Assembly: GCA_021397835.1 (NCBI GenBank)
Contig: JAJFZO010000583.1
Coordinates: 1,218,501 to 1,282,500, forward strand
Direction: 5' to 3'
From: Moringa oleifera
Taxonomy: Eukaryota; Streptophyta; Magnoliopsida; Brassicales; Moringaceae
Length of the DNA: 64,000 nt
The translations under genes were made by a program, and so were the position numbers. Below are positions 23,101 to 46,500 of this stretch, piece after piece; positions within the stretch are counted from its first letter, which is position 1, and each line of letters starts with the position of its first letter. The notes below the pieces were generated by a model. That model saw nothing but the letters and a program-made list of their open reading frames with translations. It was not told the origin of the DNA and did no database searches.

Positions 23101-25180
23101 ATAATATTTTTTATAGGTCCTAATTTAAGATCATGAGCAAATAATACTTAATTTTTTCTATAACGAAGTATTAAAATTTATAAATTATTAATATAATATT
23201 AAACATCATAATTAATATTTTAATATTAATTTATTTTATAACAATAAAAAAATATGCTTCAAATTATTTCTTTTATAGTATAAAATTTTAATCATATATA
23301 TGCACGAAGATATTTTGAATATTTTAAGGAATCCAAATTGGTGTTTATATGGTATTAATGTGAATATTTATTATGATTATATATATATAAATAATAATTA
23401 TTAATAATAAATTTAATATTAAAATAACAAAATTTTAAATTGATAATAACTTATAATTTAAATTTTAATACAGCAAAACATATAATCTTAAAATATTTAT
23501 AATTATTAATTTATGTTAGTATTTTAATATTTTAAAAATATTTATATTAAATAATTTATAAATTTATAATATAAATGTATAGATCATTTATATTTACATT
23601 ATTTTAAAAGTTAGATTGAATAAAAATTATTTTAAAAATTAATATTACATTTATAATATTTTAAATAATATATATAACATAATTTTTAAGTTTAATTTAA
23701 AATTATATAGTTTAAAAAATTATAATTAAAAATTATTATAATAAAATATAATTAAAAAAATTAATTATATGTAAAAAACTTGAATTTTATTTATACTCTC
23801 AAATTAGGACTTGCAAAAAAAAAGAAAAATTGCATCAATTTGAAACTTACTTTTTTGATGAATTTTCAAGTTGAAACATCTGTTTATAATTTTTGTTAAC
23901 ATTAACGATTTTGTGTAAAAATATAATGTACATGTGATTTTTATTATATAATTATTTTAATATTTTTTAAATATTATAAAAATAATTAAAATATTTATAT
24001 TTTATGTATAATTATTAAATTTTATATAAAAATATTTTATTTATTCTAATAGCATTTTAAAAGAGTATTATTCAAAATAATTATATAAGTAAAAGTCACA
24101 TTGACATTGTGTATATGTGCAAAATTATTAATATTAATTTATATACAAAAGTTTCACTTTTAGAATTCATTAAAATATAAATATCTAGTAGATGTAATTT
24201 TTTTATAAATTTTAAATTTTAAAATTATGAATAAAATATGTATTACGTTAATGTAATTAATTTTTTTTTAATAATTTTGATAGTATCATATTATTAATAT
24301 TTTTTTAAAAAATTATTTGAATTAATTTTAATATTATAAGTTTTTATAACATAAATTATTATTTATTAGTATTTTCAAGATTTTTATAACATATACATAC
24401 AAAAATTGTTTTTGTCCATATTAATATATATAACCAAAATTGGGCATGTTTGTTAAAATGAAAGAATCAAAATTTAATTATTAGTGAAACATAAAGAAGT
24501 AGACTTGGGATACACCTTTAACTTTCATTTTTATCAATTGTAATTATTTATTGTTAAGTTAAAATATAAATTATTTTAAATATTAATTTTAAATTTAATT
24601 AAAATTTATTATTTTTATAATATTATCTAAAAATATTTGAATTTAAAATCTTTATAAGCTCATCAACCTCATTTGCCATATTTATTTGATGTCATTATGA
24701 TAAATAGATATATGAATGTGATATTTAATTATTTTAATAATTTTTAGGTAATAAATTTCATAATTAAATTTAATTAATTTTTAATTTATATTTTAAAATT
24801 TTAATTTTAAATAATTTATTAACATCATCATTCATAAATTTATTAATATGTATTTATTATGATACAAAAACATGTATTGTATGGATTCAAAATTAATTTG
24901 AAAAAAATAAAAAATTACCTTATTTTGTTTCATATATTTTTAAGAAATTCTTATTTTATCATTCTTGAAAATTAAAAAATTCTTGTGGCTACTCAAATTA
25001 AAAAGGAAAAAAAAAGTTAAATTTAATCAAAACTAAGACATGAAGATTTATTTTAATATTTTTATGATATAAAAATTATTAAAAAAAAGTAAACAAGTTT
25101 TAAATCACTTTTTCCCTAAAAATATTAAGGTGTTATTCTGATCATGCAAACGCATGGGAAGAGGAGCCTGTCAAGTGGGT
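20181..25180. other. 5-kb AT-rich desert
   Basis: No gene, RNA or identifiable transposon. Two diverged copies of one repeat are visible at about 20813-20945 and 21805-21950 (shared order: TTGTTAAAA, AGTAAAATA, ...AATATAATTTTAT-like text). Short TA runs occur at 21236-21250 and 23380-23390. Confidence 0.55.
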
Positions 25181-25292
25181 CCATCTCAATTTATTTATGA
25201 AGGCAAGTTGGCAACCCATCAGACAATACCCAGTCATACCTTGTAGAGAATTGGACAGCAACAAACTGTAGGGAAAGTAAACCCTTCCGAAT

Positions 25293-25416
25293 CTCGTTAT
25301 CCTATCCAATGTATCTACTCAGACTGACAAACTATCCCTTCGAAGCCAAACCATAACCCAATTGATTACCCTTCACCTTTTTATTCAACTCTATTTCTCT
25401 CTCTCTCTCTCTCTCT
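25293..25416 (+). promoter_or_regulatory. HEMC promoter / 5' UTR elements
   Basis: An I-box-like GGATAAC on the minus strand (25296-25302) and CCAAT at 25306-25310 are followed by a CT-rich Y-patch ending in a CT microsatellite (25391-25416), 45 bp before the start codon. No clear TATA box. I-box/GATA sites suit a light-regulated chlorophyll-pathway gene, but function is inferred. Confidence 0.4.
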
Positions 25417-25461
25417 TTCTATATGTACACATCATTCTCTGTATAGGCTTATCAACATCAA

Positions 25462-31190
<5,729 letters not shown>

Positions 31191-31227
31191 ATAATTTAGT
31201 AATAGCTTGAGGAGAAAGAGGACAACT

Positions 31228-31620
31228 CAAGGCTTCATGTTCAAGTTTCAGGGACTTCTTCCATTGAGTTTATCCTTCATCCTGACCTGTTCTTGTAACA
31301 TTAGGTAGCATAGAAATTCGATTCATTGTGAGCTAGAAGAGAATTTTTGATGATTGGATGTGAAAGATTAGATTTTTTTTTTTGTCTTTTTCAATTAAAT
31401 GTGGAAGCCAATTTTTTGCTATTCACTCTGTCAAAATGCTTCATGTTCAAGTTTCAGCACTGCCAATGAGTTCATCCATCATCTAGACCTGTTCTTCTAA
31501 CATTAACTAGATCAGAAATTTGATTCATTCAGAGCTAGAAGAAAACTTTTGATGATTGGAATTGAAATTTATATATCTTTTTTGCCCTTTTCACATTACA
31601 CGGAGAGCCAAATTTTTGCA
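31228..31620 (+). repeat. Tandem duplication in the HEMC 3' region
   Basis: About 190 bp at 31228-31422 recurs diverged at 31433-31620. Shared anchors: GCTTCATGTTCAAGTTTCAG, GACCTGTTCTT, ATTCATT and GATGATTGGA. The first copy begins within 40 bp of the stop codon, so it lies in the probable 3' UTR. Confidence 0.75.
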
Positions 31621-32060
31621 GTCCTCTCTTTTACCTGTATACCTAAGCAAGCATTTGTGCAGGCTGGAGATGGACATGTGAGCGTTGTTTTTTGATCACT
31701 GCTGTGAAAGGTTGAATGCCATGATTTGCTTTTTCCCTTGGAGAATATATTGTTTGGGCTCGCAGAAAGCCAACTGCTTTTTGAGATTGAAATGTGAAGT
31801 AATCTATTTTGGTGCTCACCAAGCTTGCTATTTTTGAGTTTCTGATCTTTTGTAACCTATTTTGAGCAGGTCTTAAGGAGCCCATAGTAATGATCAACAA
31901 ACCGTTTACCAGAGGTTCTGCTATCTGCTAAATTCTGGAATAAGGCTTAATATCGTTCCAATTCTGTAGACAAAGTATTACAAATCTGGTTTGAGAAAAC
32001 TGAAAAATTTGCATTCATGTCTGAGGAAGAATAATCGTAAATAAATGGGAGCATGTTGTA
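31621..32060. other. Intergenic DNA between HEMC and SCPL A (convergent genes)
   Basis: The two genes are tail to tail here; no further gene was seen. It presumably holds the SCPL A 3' UTR on the minus strand. Confidence 0.6.
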
Positions 32061-35087
<3,027 letters not shown>

Positions 35088-35148
35088 CTCTCGATCTACC
35101 CGTTTGGCTCACTTTTCTGTTCTTTGATGTTACTACTTTAAGTACTTG

Positions 35149-35160
35149 TGCATATATAAG
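35149..35160 (-). promoter_or_regulatory. Candidate TATA box of SCPL A
   Basis: The minus strand reads CTTATATATGC, about 65 bp upstream of the ATG at 35087. Confidence 0.5.
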
Positions 35161-36309
35161 AGCTGAGAGGTTCAAAGACAGATAAGAATCATCTGTAATA
35201 TTGCTGGTGATGTCGCTTCTAAGTTATGAATAAAAGGCAATATTATTAAAAGTTCTGACTCTCCAAAGCTTGGTGTTGGAAGTATATATGTACACAGAGA
35301 GTAAGTTATGGGGGCACTACAAATTTGTTTGCTTCCTTTGGAAACAAAGGGACGGTTTGGACTTTCAAATACTCTTCCCTAAATCCATGCATGGCAATGT
35401 GGGGAGAGAGGAGGCCGGCTTGGTCAATTGCTTTGAATTACATCTATAGATATCATATCTTTGATTTATACGCAAATCTTCATGTTCGTACTTCGTTAGC
35501 TAGTTCCTTTCATTTTTAGTATATCCATTGGATTATTGACCTTTTCATTTGAATAGAAACCAAATTTGAATATAGTTGAGCTATATGGGCAAATCTTTCA
35601 AATTCTTAATTTGTTAATTCCTATCATTAATCTTTACTATATTTATTGAATTGTTACTGACTTTTTCATTTGAATAGTAACCAAACTTGAATTGATTAAT
35701 TTTGTTACAACGGCTGCCGCTTAAAAAGAATTTTCTAATTCGGGATTGCTAAAAGCTGTTATTTGACTACCATTTAGAAGCTCGATCTTTTTGTTCTATT
35801 GAGGCATTAATAGCTCATTCTCATCAATAATTCTTGGAAATACCACTATGATCAATTGCAGTCCACCAACAGATAGGTGTTGGCTTGCTTTTGCCAACAA
35901 AATGGCTCTCTTAACACCTAATTTAATTGTAACCCTTCACAGAGCTTAATAAATCAGATACTAGCCAGTTGCTTCATTTAGAGTGAGTGGGGAAAGCATG
36001 ACACATAATACCATCAGACACTTAGTGATATGCTGCCAAAATTTTATAGAATAAAATACATAATGTTCTACCATGTACTAAACGTAAATGTATATTCTTG
36101 ATAGAATCAAGTATCTTCGGAGTTCGAATGGCATGCATATTTACGTGCATGCATGTGATATCATATATATAATCTCATGATTAACTCTTTAACATAACAT
36201 GGACAAAACTTGAATGTTTTCTCATAGAAGGTTAGAAGAGTATGATATAAGTGTAGATCAGAACTTCTTGAGTTTTATGGTTCAATGATGATATTTCATA
36301 TACATTGCA
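35161..36309. other. Upstream intergenic DNA of SCPL A
   Basis: No coding or RNA gene recognised. A short diverged direct repeat with GGCAAATCTTT/ACCAAA..TTGAAT words is visible at about 35520-35700 (TATATCCATTGGATTATTGACC and a similar stretch 115 bp later). Confidence 0.5.
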
Positions 36310-37260
36310 ACGGTTTGCTTATGGTCTTCAATTTACAATAATCAAGTATCTTGGATACATCATACATAATTGTCATTTTTATATGAAAGCTCAAGACAAC
36401 TCTTCATCAAAACAATGAGGTAACTTTGATTATGACTACCATGTGTATGAAGATTTGTCTTTTTCCAAGATGATACAAGAGTTATAGAAACTCGATTACA
36501 TAACATTTAGGGTATTAATTTTTAAATGCAATTGGGTTGAGAATAATGATGATGTTGAAGTTGATGATTAAGGTTCAATATTAGTTGACCTTAATCAAAG
36601 TGTGCTTAGAAAGATCCGTCTATATTGGCATTGCAAGCAAGACGAGTGTTTTATGTTAAAGACCAAATTGATGCTAGATGGTTAATTATACTAATGTCAC
36701 TTAAGAGAGATTATGAAAAAGATTATCTAGGCAAGATTGGTGCAGATCAAACGTATGTTTGTAATAATTGTTCACCAATGAGAGTATTTGATTTCATGGA
36801 TGATGTTGGATTAACATATATAAGGGAAGATCATGAAGGGTCATGGGTGTAATTTATTCGATAGGTAAAATGTGTTAGTGTTTCCACAAGTATCATCTTC
36901 ATATTAACTGTTCATATCATATTTTTAATTGTGTTAATTTGACTTTTTATGTCATATGCCCAAATATTAAGGATCCATCACAAGGCTGAGGTTTACAAAA
37001 AAGAAGTAAAGAAAGACAAAAATTAAGGTATTACTCATATACCCTAAGTTATCAAAAGTTAGCTTGTGGGTGAGAAGATCTATGTTGAGATAAATTAAAA
37101 AAAAAAAAGGCAATCAATTAAAAAAGATTGTGCACAGTTGATCAGCTACGTTGGTATCTCCATGCATCAAGCCATGCAAATAAACATCCCAAATTGGCAT
37201 AAAGTATTTCAGGAACTACAAAACAAGTTACGGGAATTCAATTTCGATACATAATGTGCA
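36310..37260 (+). pseudogene. CACTA (En/Spm-like) transposon protein remnant
   Basis: Plus-strand fragments resemble the C-terminal DUF4216 part of CACTA transposases: FAYGLQFTIIKYLG (about 36315), ITFRVLIFKCNWVENN (about 36500), VDLNQS, then in another frame ALQARRVFYVKDQIDARW (36628-36680), the usual 'VLASQAxQVFYVxD' block. Further on, about 37100-37250, NIPNWHKVFQELQNKLREF weakly resembles the plant transposase (PF03004) region. Many stops and frameshifts. No CACTA termini were identified. Confidence 0.6.
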
Positions 37261-40200
37261 ATATTAGTATGTTTCTCTTATTTTATTACTTTATTTGTTA
37301 GTTTAATTGGTTACAAATTGTGATATATTCTAAGGTACATTTGACATTAATGAGAGCATGAAGAAGTAAGTAATATAATCTATTACAATAAAATAGAGGA
37401 ACTTTAAGACAACTCTCACTGGTAAACATATTATGTCATTTTTGGATGATCAAGATTATCTTCAAGATCCACTCGTTTAATATAGCGAAATTATTCAACT
37501 TATCGTGTAGAATGAGTTTGTTAACTCATGCATATTTGAAGAGTTTAAGAATTGTAAGTATACCATAACCTTATGCACATTTATGTTGTTGACCTAATAT
37601 TGATAATTGTTCTATAAGAAGAAAAAGGCACAAGTGAAAGAAAGGAAGAATAACGTTTATAACTATCGTTTATCTCGCAAAAGTTTTGTGAGACTAAAAA
37701 TTGAACTTGTAAATTAAATTAAATTTTCAACATGTTCATGTATTAGAAATTACTATGCAGAGAAAATCTTTGGATACTAATAGAGATATTGATCATGCTA
37801 TATTATGGAATGCAACACCGAGTTAATTTCCAAGGCAAGTATATCAATGAATCAATCAAAGAATGTGCAGAGAGAATAGTAAGTATTTTAGTTTTCTATA
37901 CATTTTTTTCTTTAATTTTTAGTTCCAAATAACCAAAACATGTTTATGCTTTAATTACATATTTGCAAGATGATTAAACTCTCATATAAGGAAGATGTAC
38001 TTATTAGATTATTGCTACTCTAAAGCATTTTGGTCATGTGAGACATGTTGGTTCTAAGGTGTGCATCACTTCTTACTTTGAGAGAAAAGTTAGGATGCCA
38101 ACAATATCTACTTAATAATGAGACAACTAAAAAAAATTAATAGATACATTGAATGGATCAACAGTGATAGACATCTATTAAATGATATAAGCACACATCA
38201 TAGTATTCCTCATAGTCATGAAGAGTAAGGTTGTAGAGATACGAATAAACCTTTCAATATAAGGAATGGGATGAGCTACATAAGCTTACAATTTCACATA
38301 TTTTATCTTTGTTTATATATGACCCTAAATCTACAACGTTATTGTTTGGATTAACCAAGAAAAGTTAAGGCTTGGCTATGGGATCATACAAATCAATTGC
38401 TTTTAGATTATCCATTCTTGGAAGGTGTTTTCTAGGTATAAAAAAATTAAGGAACTAGGGTAAAAGAAAGCAATCGATGTCTAATTTGATTAACACTGAT
38501 AGAAGGCCAATAATAACCCATCAAGAACTAGGCAACAATTGCTTTGGGTAAGTCTATCATCCTGCAAACTTACCACAAAATAGGATGGGCAGGAACCTAA
38601 ATGTACCACTAAGTATCCTCATAAAAGCATAATGATGTTTTATAGGGAACTCATTCGTTATCCTGTTCCTCATGAAAAAAAAGGACCATTATGTCAAGGA
38701 TCATATTTATCCTTTTAAGGAACTCTAAATGAATAGAAAGTCATAACAGGATGTCCTAAGTAGGAAAGTGAAAAGATTGCAAGCTTGAGAAAAACATCCC
38801 ATTGTGATTGATAAAAGGAAAGGAAGAAATCATACTTAATGCTTGAGTAAAAAAGCTCATGACAATCGGGTTGAACACATAAGAGGCATAGTATGAAAGA
38901 AAAAATGAAAGTACTACACACAAGAGAAATGAAAAGAAAGGAGGTGAAATGATGTTTTTATACGTAAATGTGGGCGACACAAAAAAAACTACCTTAAAGG
39001 CCATAACCCATGTGCATTCTTTAGGATTTTTGAATAATTGATAAAATCTAATTCATGTGACAATTGCTTGTTGAATCATTCCATGTGTGTCAATAGAATC
39101 AATAGGCACCCCTTCATACTATGTGGAACACCATTGCAACAAAATTTCAAGCCCCAAGTGCTTCAATTTGTTGTTAGGGGCGGGGAAGTGTTAGGTGAGC
39201 CCAACAGACTAGCTTAGCACAGATTATTAAGCTTGGTAAGTTTGACTTATCACTAAAGCTATAATTTATGGATCCACCAAAGTCCAACCGCCTAACAAGT
39301 CATCTTATGCTACTGTGGGGAGCTTCCCTTCTTACCATAACGAATTGATGCCTTATCTTAATTCGTGACCTAACAATATAGAAAAAGAGTTACTTCATCC
39401 ATCTTGTGAAGAAAATCAAGTTAAACAACTATCTACTGAACAGAGTAGGGCGATACTTCTTGATTGTAAAAGAGATATAGAAATCTTAATTGAGTTACTT
39501 TCAAGATTGTGTATAATTAAAGGAAGAGACAAACAAAGAGAGGTTGGATTGTAATGAGAGAGAGACAATTAATAAGGAAAAAGTATGCGAAAAATAGATC
39601 TCAAACACAACTAGATAGATCCATTTGTTCAAATTGATATCAAACAACATTAAATGCACGCCAATTACCACTAGTAGCTAGATTTTTGAATGATAGTATT
39701 ATAGATGTGTCAGATCATTATTGAAGAGAATTTCTTCATCTAAACTTTATACATTCATTGCTTTCAAATCCTTTCCCAATCACTCAAACTCATTTATTGC
39801 GCATTGACTCCTACTTGAGCAACTTTGAGTGGTTTTAACTCTTCATCTTATAAATCTATCATTAAGATAGACTTTTGAATTTATATTCAACTCTGTTTGT
39901 GCAAAATTGTTATTATGATCATGAAATTCACTTATTGTAAAAATTTTAATGAGATTGCACCAAGAAGATCAATTTTGGAAATATTATAGCATAAGGTGAA
40001 AGGCTTCACTTTGGAGAAAGAAAATCTTAGTGGAGATAGCCAAAGGCTTGTAACTTGAAAAAATATATTGGAAAACCTCTAGCTGGTGATACAACTAAGA
40101 GATGTGGACGTAGGTGAGATTGCTTTACTGCAAGAAAAATACTTGTATTTGATTTTTTTTTCTCCTCTTTACTTTAAGCATTACTTTTGCATTTCAATTA

Positions 40201-40569
40201 CTTTTCTATTTGTTTAAGTAAAAAATAATTTTTTACCAGATTGTTTTAATGAGTCAAGAAACTTTTAAATCCGAATTATCTTCTCCTTGTGTCATCATAG
40301 TTGGACCTACGCTAAAATTTTTCAATAATTAAGCACGAGTTAATAAGAATCTAACTCATCCTATGGCTACAAAGTAATGGTAGTATGATGCACAAGAAGA
40401 TCATGATGATTTTTCCTTAGAATTTGCGGAGCCAGCACTAAGGTGATGATGTAAATTCACCTACAAAATGCCAAACATCCAAAAGGCATTCCACTGTCAA
40501 CTATGTGACAATAATGGAGGCAGAAGAGACAAAGACCCGTCAAGAGATTATGTCACATAAGAAGAAGAA
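37261..40569. other. Unresolved, probably decayed transposon DNA
   Basis: No intact frame. It may contain the lost gag/integrase half of the copia element whose reverse transcriptase follows, but I could not recognise those domains; phrases such as EWDELHKL (about 38265) and KAWLWDHTNQLLLDYPF (about 38370) are suggestive at best. Confidence 0.35.
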
Positions 40570-41470
40570 AGAATGGTAAGGAACCATGCAATATGAAATG
40601 AAATCTGTCCTTGCATGAGAATCATATTTATGACTTGCTAAAGTTGCCTAAGAGCAAACAAAGTTCTAAAGAATAAATGAGTTTTCAAATCAATATTAAA
40701 AGAAAATAGCTCACAACCAATGTATAGCACGCGGTTGATGATCAAGTAATTCAATCAGGAAAATGATATCAATTCTGAAGAAATCTTCTCACTTACTATA
40801 AAAGATATCTTTCATTTAGTTGTTTTTGAATTAATTGCTAGTTTAAATTTGAACAATGAACAAACTTGATCTGAAGATTATGTTCCTTCATAGTCACTTA
40901 ATTACAAAGTATACATGAAACAACTTGAAGCCTAAAAAGTTTGAAATGGAGAATATTTTGCGTGCTCTAAGTTGACAATAACCTTATATAGTAAGCTTGG
41001 AAGCACATGAATATAGTAAGATTACCTTTAACCATTGTGTGTTTATGATTTTTTTTTTTTTGATGATGGTATTAATTAACTAATTAATTAATTTTTATTT
41101 TGTGTGAATGATATATTAATTGTTGGTCTTGATGCTAGCAAGATTGAGAACCTAAAATTATTTTTAATAAATCCTTTGCCATGAAGAAAATGAGCTAGCT
41201 AAAAAGATTCTTGGAATGAAAATATCATTTGGTGAGAAGTAGAAGAAACTTTGGTTATCTTAAAAGAGGTATATTTAAAAAGTTTTAGGACTTCAACCGA
41301 TTAAATTCTGTAGAATCTTCACTTACAAATCACTTTAAGCTTAGTTCGCAATGCCTTATAAGCCAGAAAGAGAAATAAGACATGATGAGAACATCTTATG
41401 CATCCATGGCTGCTAGTTTGATGTATGCAAATTAGAAAATGAAGCATCATTAAGTATTAGTTGAGTGCAG
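40570..41470 (+). pseudogene. Ty1/copia reverse transcriptase, decayed remnant
   Basis: In successive frames on the plus strand: MQYEMKSVLA (about 40590), KVLKNK..VFKSI (about 40660), ENSSQPMYSTRLMIK (about 40705), FNQENDINSEEIFSLTIKDI (about 40750-40810), YKVYMKQLEA (about 40907), the catalytic-loop region VNDILIVGLDASKIENLKLF (41105-41165; the YVDD box reads CVND), a LWLSQKRYIKKV-like stretch (about 41252), HFKLSSQCLISQKE (about 41330) and RTSYASMAASLMYA (about 41390-41430). All are standard blocks of the copia RVT_2 domain. Stops and frameshifts throughout; LTRs not found. Confidence 0.75.
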
Positions 41471-43535
41471 TTGAAAAGCTGGAGCAGAGATGTGTGCAAG
41501 TATGGAGAATGAGAGAGAGAGCAGAACAAAACAAATGAGACCAATTTATTCATGCCTAATTCAACTGAAGTTCTTTCTCCTATCTTGGTAATATATCCCT
41601 TTGGTATTTCTTACAGAAATGTTAGTTGTATCACATTGATTTATATGGTAAAAGAGTACTTGGACTGATAACTTGATAGTTTTATTTTGCTTATTTGATT
41701 AAATAATTCAGTTGGATGATAAATTCTAAAGCAATATGGAAAATATTTGTTTTCTCTTAGAAGGAAAACTCCAATATGTAGGGGAAAATCTAACATAATT
41801 TGCCAAAAACTTACAAAATTAACATGAATGCTTTTTTTGTATTTTTTTAATTAAATTATTTTTAACCCATACAAATCACAGAACTATTAACAAATTCATG
41901 ATAGCAAAGGTGATAGAAGTATATAAGTCGTTATGCCAGATTTGCGCAAAGATTTAGTGCAATAGGAAATGAAAAAAAGACATGAAAGCAATAAAGAAAC
42001 AGAAAATGCAAAAGAGAAACAGAGAAAAAAATAAATGGTGAGAAAGAACACAAAAATTGGTTATCTGGAAACTTTATTTTTTAATGTTGATATTATGTTA
42101 AGGACTTGATAAATCACATTAAACTAATGATTTGTTAGCAAAAACACAACTATTGGCATGATTAAGCATGTGGCGGCCAGCTGCAACAAGTCTAACTGCA
42201 TCATAAACAAGAAAATTAATGAAAGCAGCAGAGTTTAGTCCAAAACAAGTTACACAAAACCAAACAACAGCAAGATTAGAGCAAAGGGAATATATTAAAT
42301 TCTCATAAAAAGTGGCCTTATGTCACAATGTGAAAAAAAGAAGGAAGAGATGAAGTTAACAAATTATAACAGTGCAGCATTTGCTATTTGCATGCATGAA
42401 TCTAATTGACCCAACAAACATATTTACCAAAATATCTTTTGGACACATCAAAGATTGATGGTACCATTGATACTACTGGATCAAATATTTGTTTAACTAA
42501 TCCAATTTCAATCACAATGACTATCTGATTGTTAAATGTCACTTAAGCTGGAAAAAATAACTTAAAAAACTTTCTGAGGAAATAAGTAATATCGAAACTT
42601 CTACGTTGTTCATGGATCTTATAAGTTGTTATGAATCACGATGGGGGATAGTACCAAGGCCATATTGACTTTCTCAGTTCTCAGAAATGCAAGATCACTA
42701 TGAATCAAGCTTTTGTGAAGGAAAATGGATCACTGCTGCCACTAAAATCTTGCTCATGAAAGTTGCAAACAACATCAAACTTACATTCAATATGAAGCTT
42801 GTCAATAGAAACAGAGCCCAATTTTACCAATCCTGGCTCTTCGCAATCCAGCTGCTGCAAATAATTCAGTTATCCACCTATTATTATTCACATTCATCAA
42901 TACCTATTCATGCAAATTTGTCTCAAAGTGCATATATTTAACACAAAATATTGTTACATGTCAATCCCTAGCATTTTTGTTGGATTGTTTTAAACAAACT
43001 CTGCATTGAACTTAATGAAGCAGTACAATAGTGACACTTCCATATGTTTTTTGTTTTTCTGTTTTAATTAGAATCAACAACAATTTCATATGCTCTAAGT
43101 AAATAATACATAAGTGGAATTGTTCTTTTTTCCATTCCCATTTATTCCTTTGGAGTCCAGAATCTGAAAGCATTCTGCAAGCAGAAGGAAACAAGGCACT
43201 GAAACCTGTTCTACAACAACAACGGCTTTCAACCAGTGACCCATCAAGCATGCTTAAGCACTTCACCACAACACGAAAACCAGTCACTGATCAAGCAGAG
43301 GCTTTCAACCTTGATACAATTCTTCAAAATAAGTGCAATTTTATGAGCACTTGGATGAAGAAATGTTATGTTTGAAGATAAATGTGTATAAACTCTTGCT
43401 CTCCAGTTTCACGTATTTTCTTTCGCACAAAAAGGAAAATGGAAAAAGGAAAAAAAAAAGAAAAATATAGATCATCAGATAAGCATGGCCCAGAGAAGTT
43501 TCTTCCTGACTGTAAACATTTCTAAGCTACACTGA
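41471..43535. other. Intergenic DNA downstream of the SETD9-like gene
   Basis: No supported gene. The right end presumably contains the 3' UTR of the minus-strand SETD9-like gene. Confidence 0.5.
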
Positions 43536-46500
43536 TTAGCTCCATCTCCTTTGGTCCTCCTCTTCGTCCACTGGAGTATACCATGCCGGCCGTCTCTTTG
43601 AGTTGCTCAACCTATAGTTTAAGAGTAGTTCCTCATCCTGAAGTGCCCTAGTGGCTACCAAAACAAGAGTCTTTAAAGTAGGAACATCAGATCCATTATT
43701 TCTCAAAACCCCAAATCTAAACCAAAAGCTTCCAAATCTCCTCATTTTTATTTCTTCTGTATCTCCAAATGATATGTTTGGAATATAGGCTCTCATTTCC
43801 GTTTCATTTAATGGAAAGTCATAGGGGCAGACCATAACATTGGGGTCCACTCCCTTTGTAGGGTGGTTAGCAAAATGAGCCAAGGCCAGTGGATTTCTCT
43901 GCTCCAATATCTCACCATGATTCACTCCTCCTGTACTTTCCAATGGCTTACTAAGCAATTTCCAGAACCTATCTTGACCTTTCTCGGTGACTTCAGTATT
44001 TGGCCTGATTTCTGCTACTGTTAACCCATTCCACATCTGCCGAATTTCACCCCCAGAACCCCAGGGCTGCGCATTAATTACCCTTCCATCATACCTTGTG
44101 ATCAGATATGGATTCTGTGCATCAACTCTTGGATATCCAGGAATGTAACGGTAATAAGCCGGGGAGTATATTACACCAGGGTACATGGCTATTACAGCAC
44201 CAACATCAGCTTCACCATCTAAAAATAACCCTCGCCCAGCTTCTTTGTGAGGTACTTGAGATGGTTTCACTTCAAGTGTATAGCCAATGAGATCCTTGAA
44301 TCTTTGCGAGAGTTCACTGCGTCCTACTGACCTTGTCTCAGGAACAACTGTGCTGAATAAGTAACAGGTGATCAGAATATAAAGGCTTAATCATATCAAA
44401 TTAAGGTTTAGATTTTTGCATCTTAATCAAATTCGGAGACAGAACCCAAATTGATGAACAAGGTGAAACAGTAAATAAATTGCACATTCTTAAGTATAAA
44501 ATTTCTTGCCTTTTCCCTTCTAGCAATGTATGAAGCACCTCGTAAGTTAGTAATACTTTATCCTACTCTACTCAGTATTCAGAAGCAAACTTAAATGAAA
44601 ACCAGAACTCCTTATGTTGCATATGCTGGGTAAGCGATACCTATTTGAGCAGTAATACAAACAACCAGGACAACAAAATTTTGTCATGCAAAAAGACGTT
44701 TTTCACCTAACTTTTCAAAAACTAATAAAAGCTCCTTCTAAATCCATGCCCCTTTTCGGTCTCCCTCCTCCATACCTTTCTTTTCCTTTTCTTTTCTTCA
44801 TTTTATTAGATCTCATCCCCTGTCCTGCCAGACAAAAATCAGATCCTGTTTTCTTTCCTCACCTAGCAGCCAACTTGATTCCAGCCAGAAACCATACATC
44901 AGTGCTGATTCCTATTTCATAAAATTTGTTTTCTCAGGAATGAAAATTTGATCTATCTTTCTATTTCAGATCTTTTCTCTTTTTTGGTGCTTGCATATAG
45001 GCAAATCCAGTGTAGTTCAAGAAAAACAAAGCAGGATGTGATTTATTTTCCATTTTCCCTGGGAGCCATTATACTTTGTATATATGATCTACTTACTCTT
45101 CCGCAGTTTGCTTTATAGCATGCTACTAATCGCACAACCAGGTGTCAAGTTGCCCTTTTGAGTAACCCCATACCAGACTTTTTTATGACAAATGTGCTTA
45201 TAAGTTCTTTTCGTGCATGACGTGCTTGTGTTTATTCTATGTTCTCAGTTCTAGGCAGAAGGAAATAGTATCTGCATGAATGCAGTGACTGTGACAGGTG
45301 GTTTCTTAAGAGTTAAATTTGAGAGAGAAATTTGTTTTCTTTTTCCTTAAATAACATGGAATTTGGTCTGTTTGACAGACTTACTAGGACATTGTTTTTT
45401 TTTTTTTTTTTTGGTTTCACTAATAACATGAATCTTTGTGTGTGTGTGTGTGTGTGCGTGCGTGTGCGCACATGATTTTTCCCCGTTAATGTTGATGCAT
45501 TCCAGGGGAAATTATGGCATATTTTAGTGGTTGATGATCATAATTTGGAAGATGAATGAGTTGCTGGTTTAGCTTCATTTTCGAGTAAAGACTAACAAAT
45601 GCATCTTATATCAAGAACCAAACACATACATCGAGTAGTAAATACACTATCGACCTCTTTTCTTGGTATGCCCTTGGGTAGCTCTATTGCCTTAGTAAGC
45701 TTAACTACCAATTTAGACTTTGTGGAACTAAATTACAAAACTAAAGTCAGATGCAATATATTGAAGACATATAAATAACATCTATGCCAATCAAATATTT
45801 AAGCAACAAAAGACACTATTTTGCTAAAATTTCTGGGAAGTTGTACAAAATATCTGATGGAAAAATTATATTAGATCAACATTTACGTGCATTATACATA
45901 GCCTAGTAGAGGGAAAAAAAATGTTATGCAAACAACATGATGGAGAATATTAAAAAAAAGTAACAAAAATAGAAGAATTCTACTCTTATAAGATTTTATG
46001 AAGATACGTACATATGTAATTATTAGATATTTAAGTAACTTTAAGATTTTAGAATTTAAGTAATGTCTTAAAATTTAAGAAGAATTAGGGCTTTGATTTC
46101 TTCTTATGATTAGGGTGATAGTTTCCTATTTCCATTAGGAGTTGGTACCTATAACATGTAGATAACAATAATATCTAGGAAAATAATTTTGAGTAGATAT
46201 ATTCGAGACTTTGAGATCTTCGTTATTTGAGGTTGTTTTCTTTTACTTGTTCTTTGTTTTTCACATTTAAAAAAAAAGTCTAATTTCTCCTCACTTCCAT
46301 AACCATCCTACATCAAATGGTACTATAGCGCAACTTCAGTACATTGCTCATTGTCAGGAAAAAAAAAAAAAGAGCAGAAAATTCCCATTTATAAGCTACA
46401 CTGGTCAGCACAAAACTAAACAATCTTGATTGCCTTCTCAATTCACATTGTCTATACCAGCGTTTGGGTGCATTGCTTGCCCTATCAAAACAAAGGCTGT

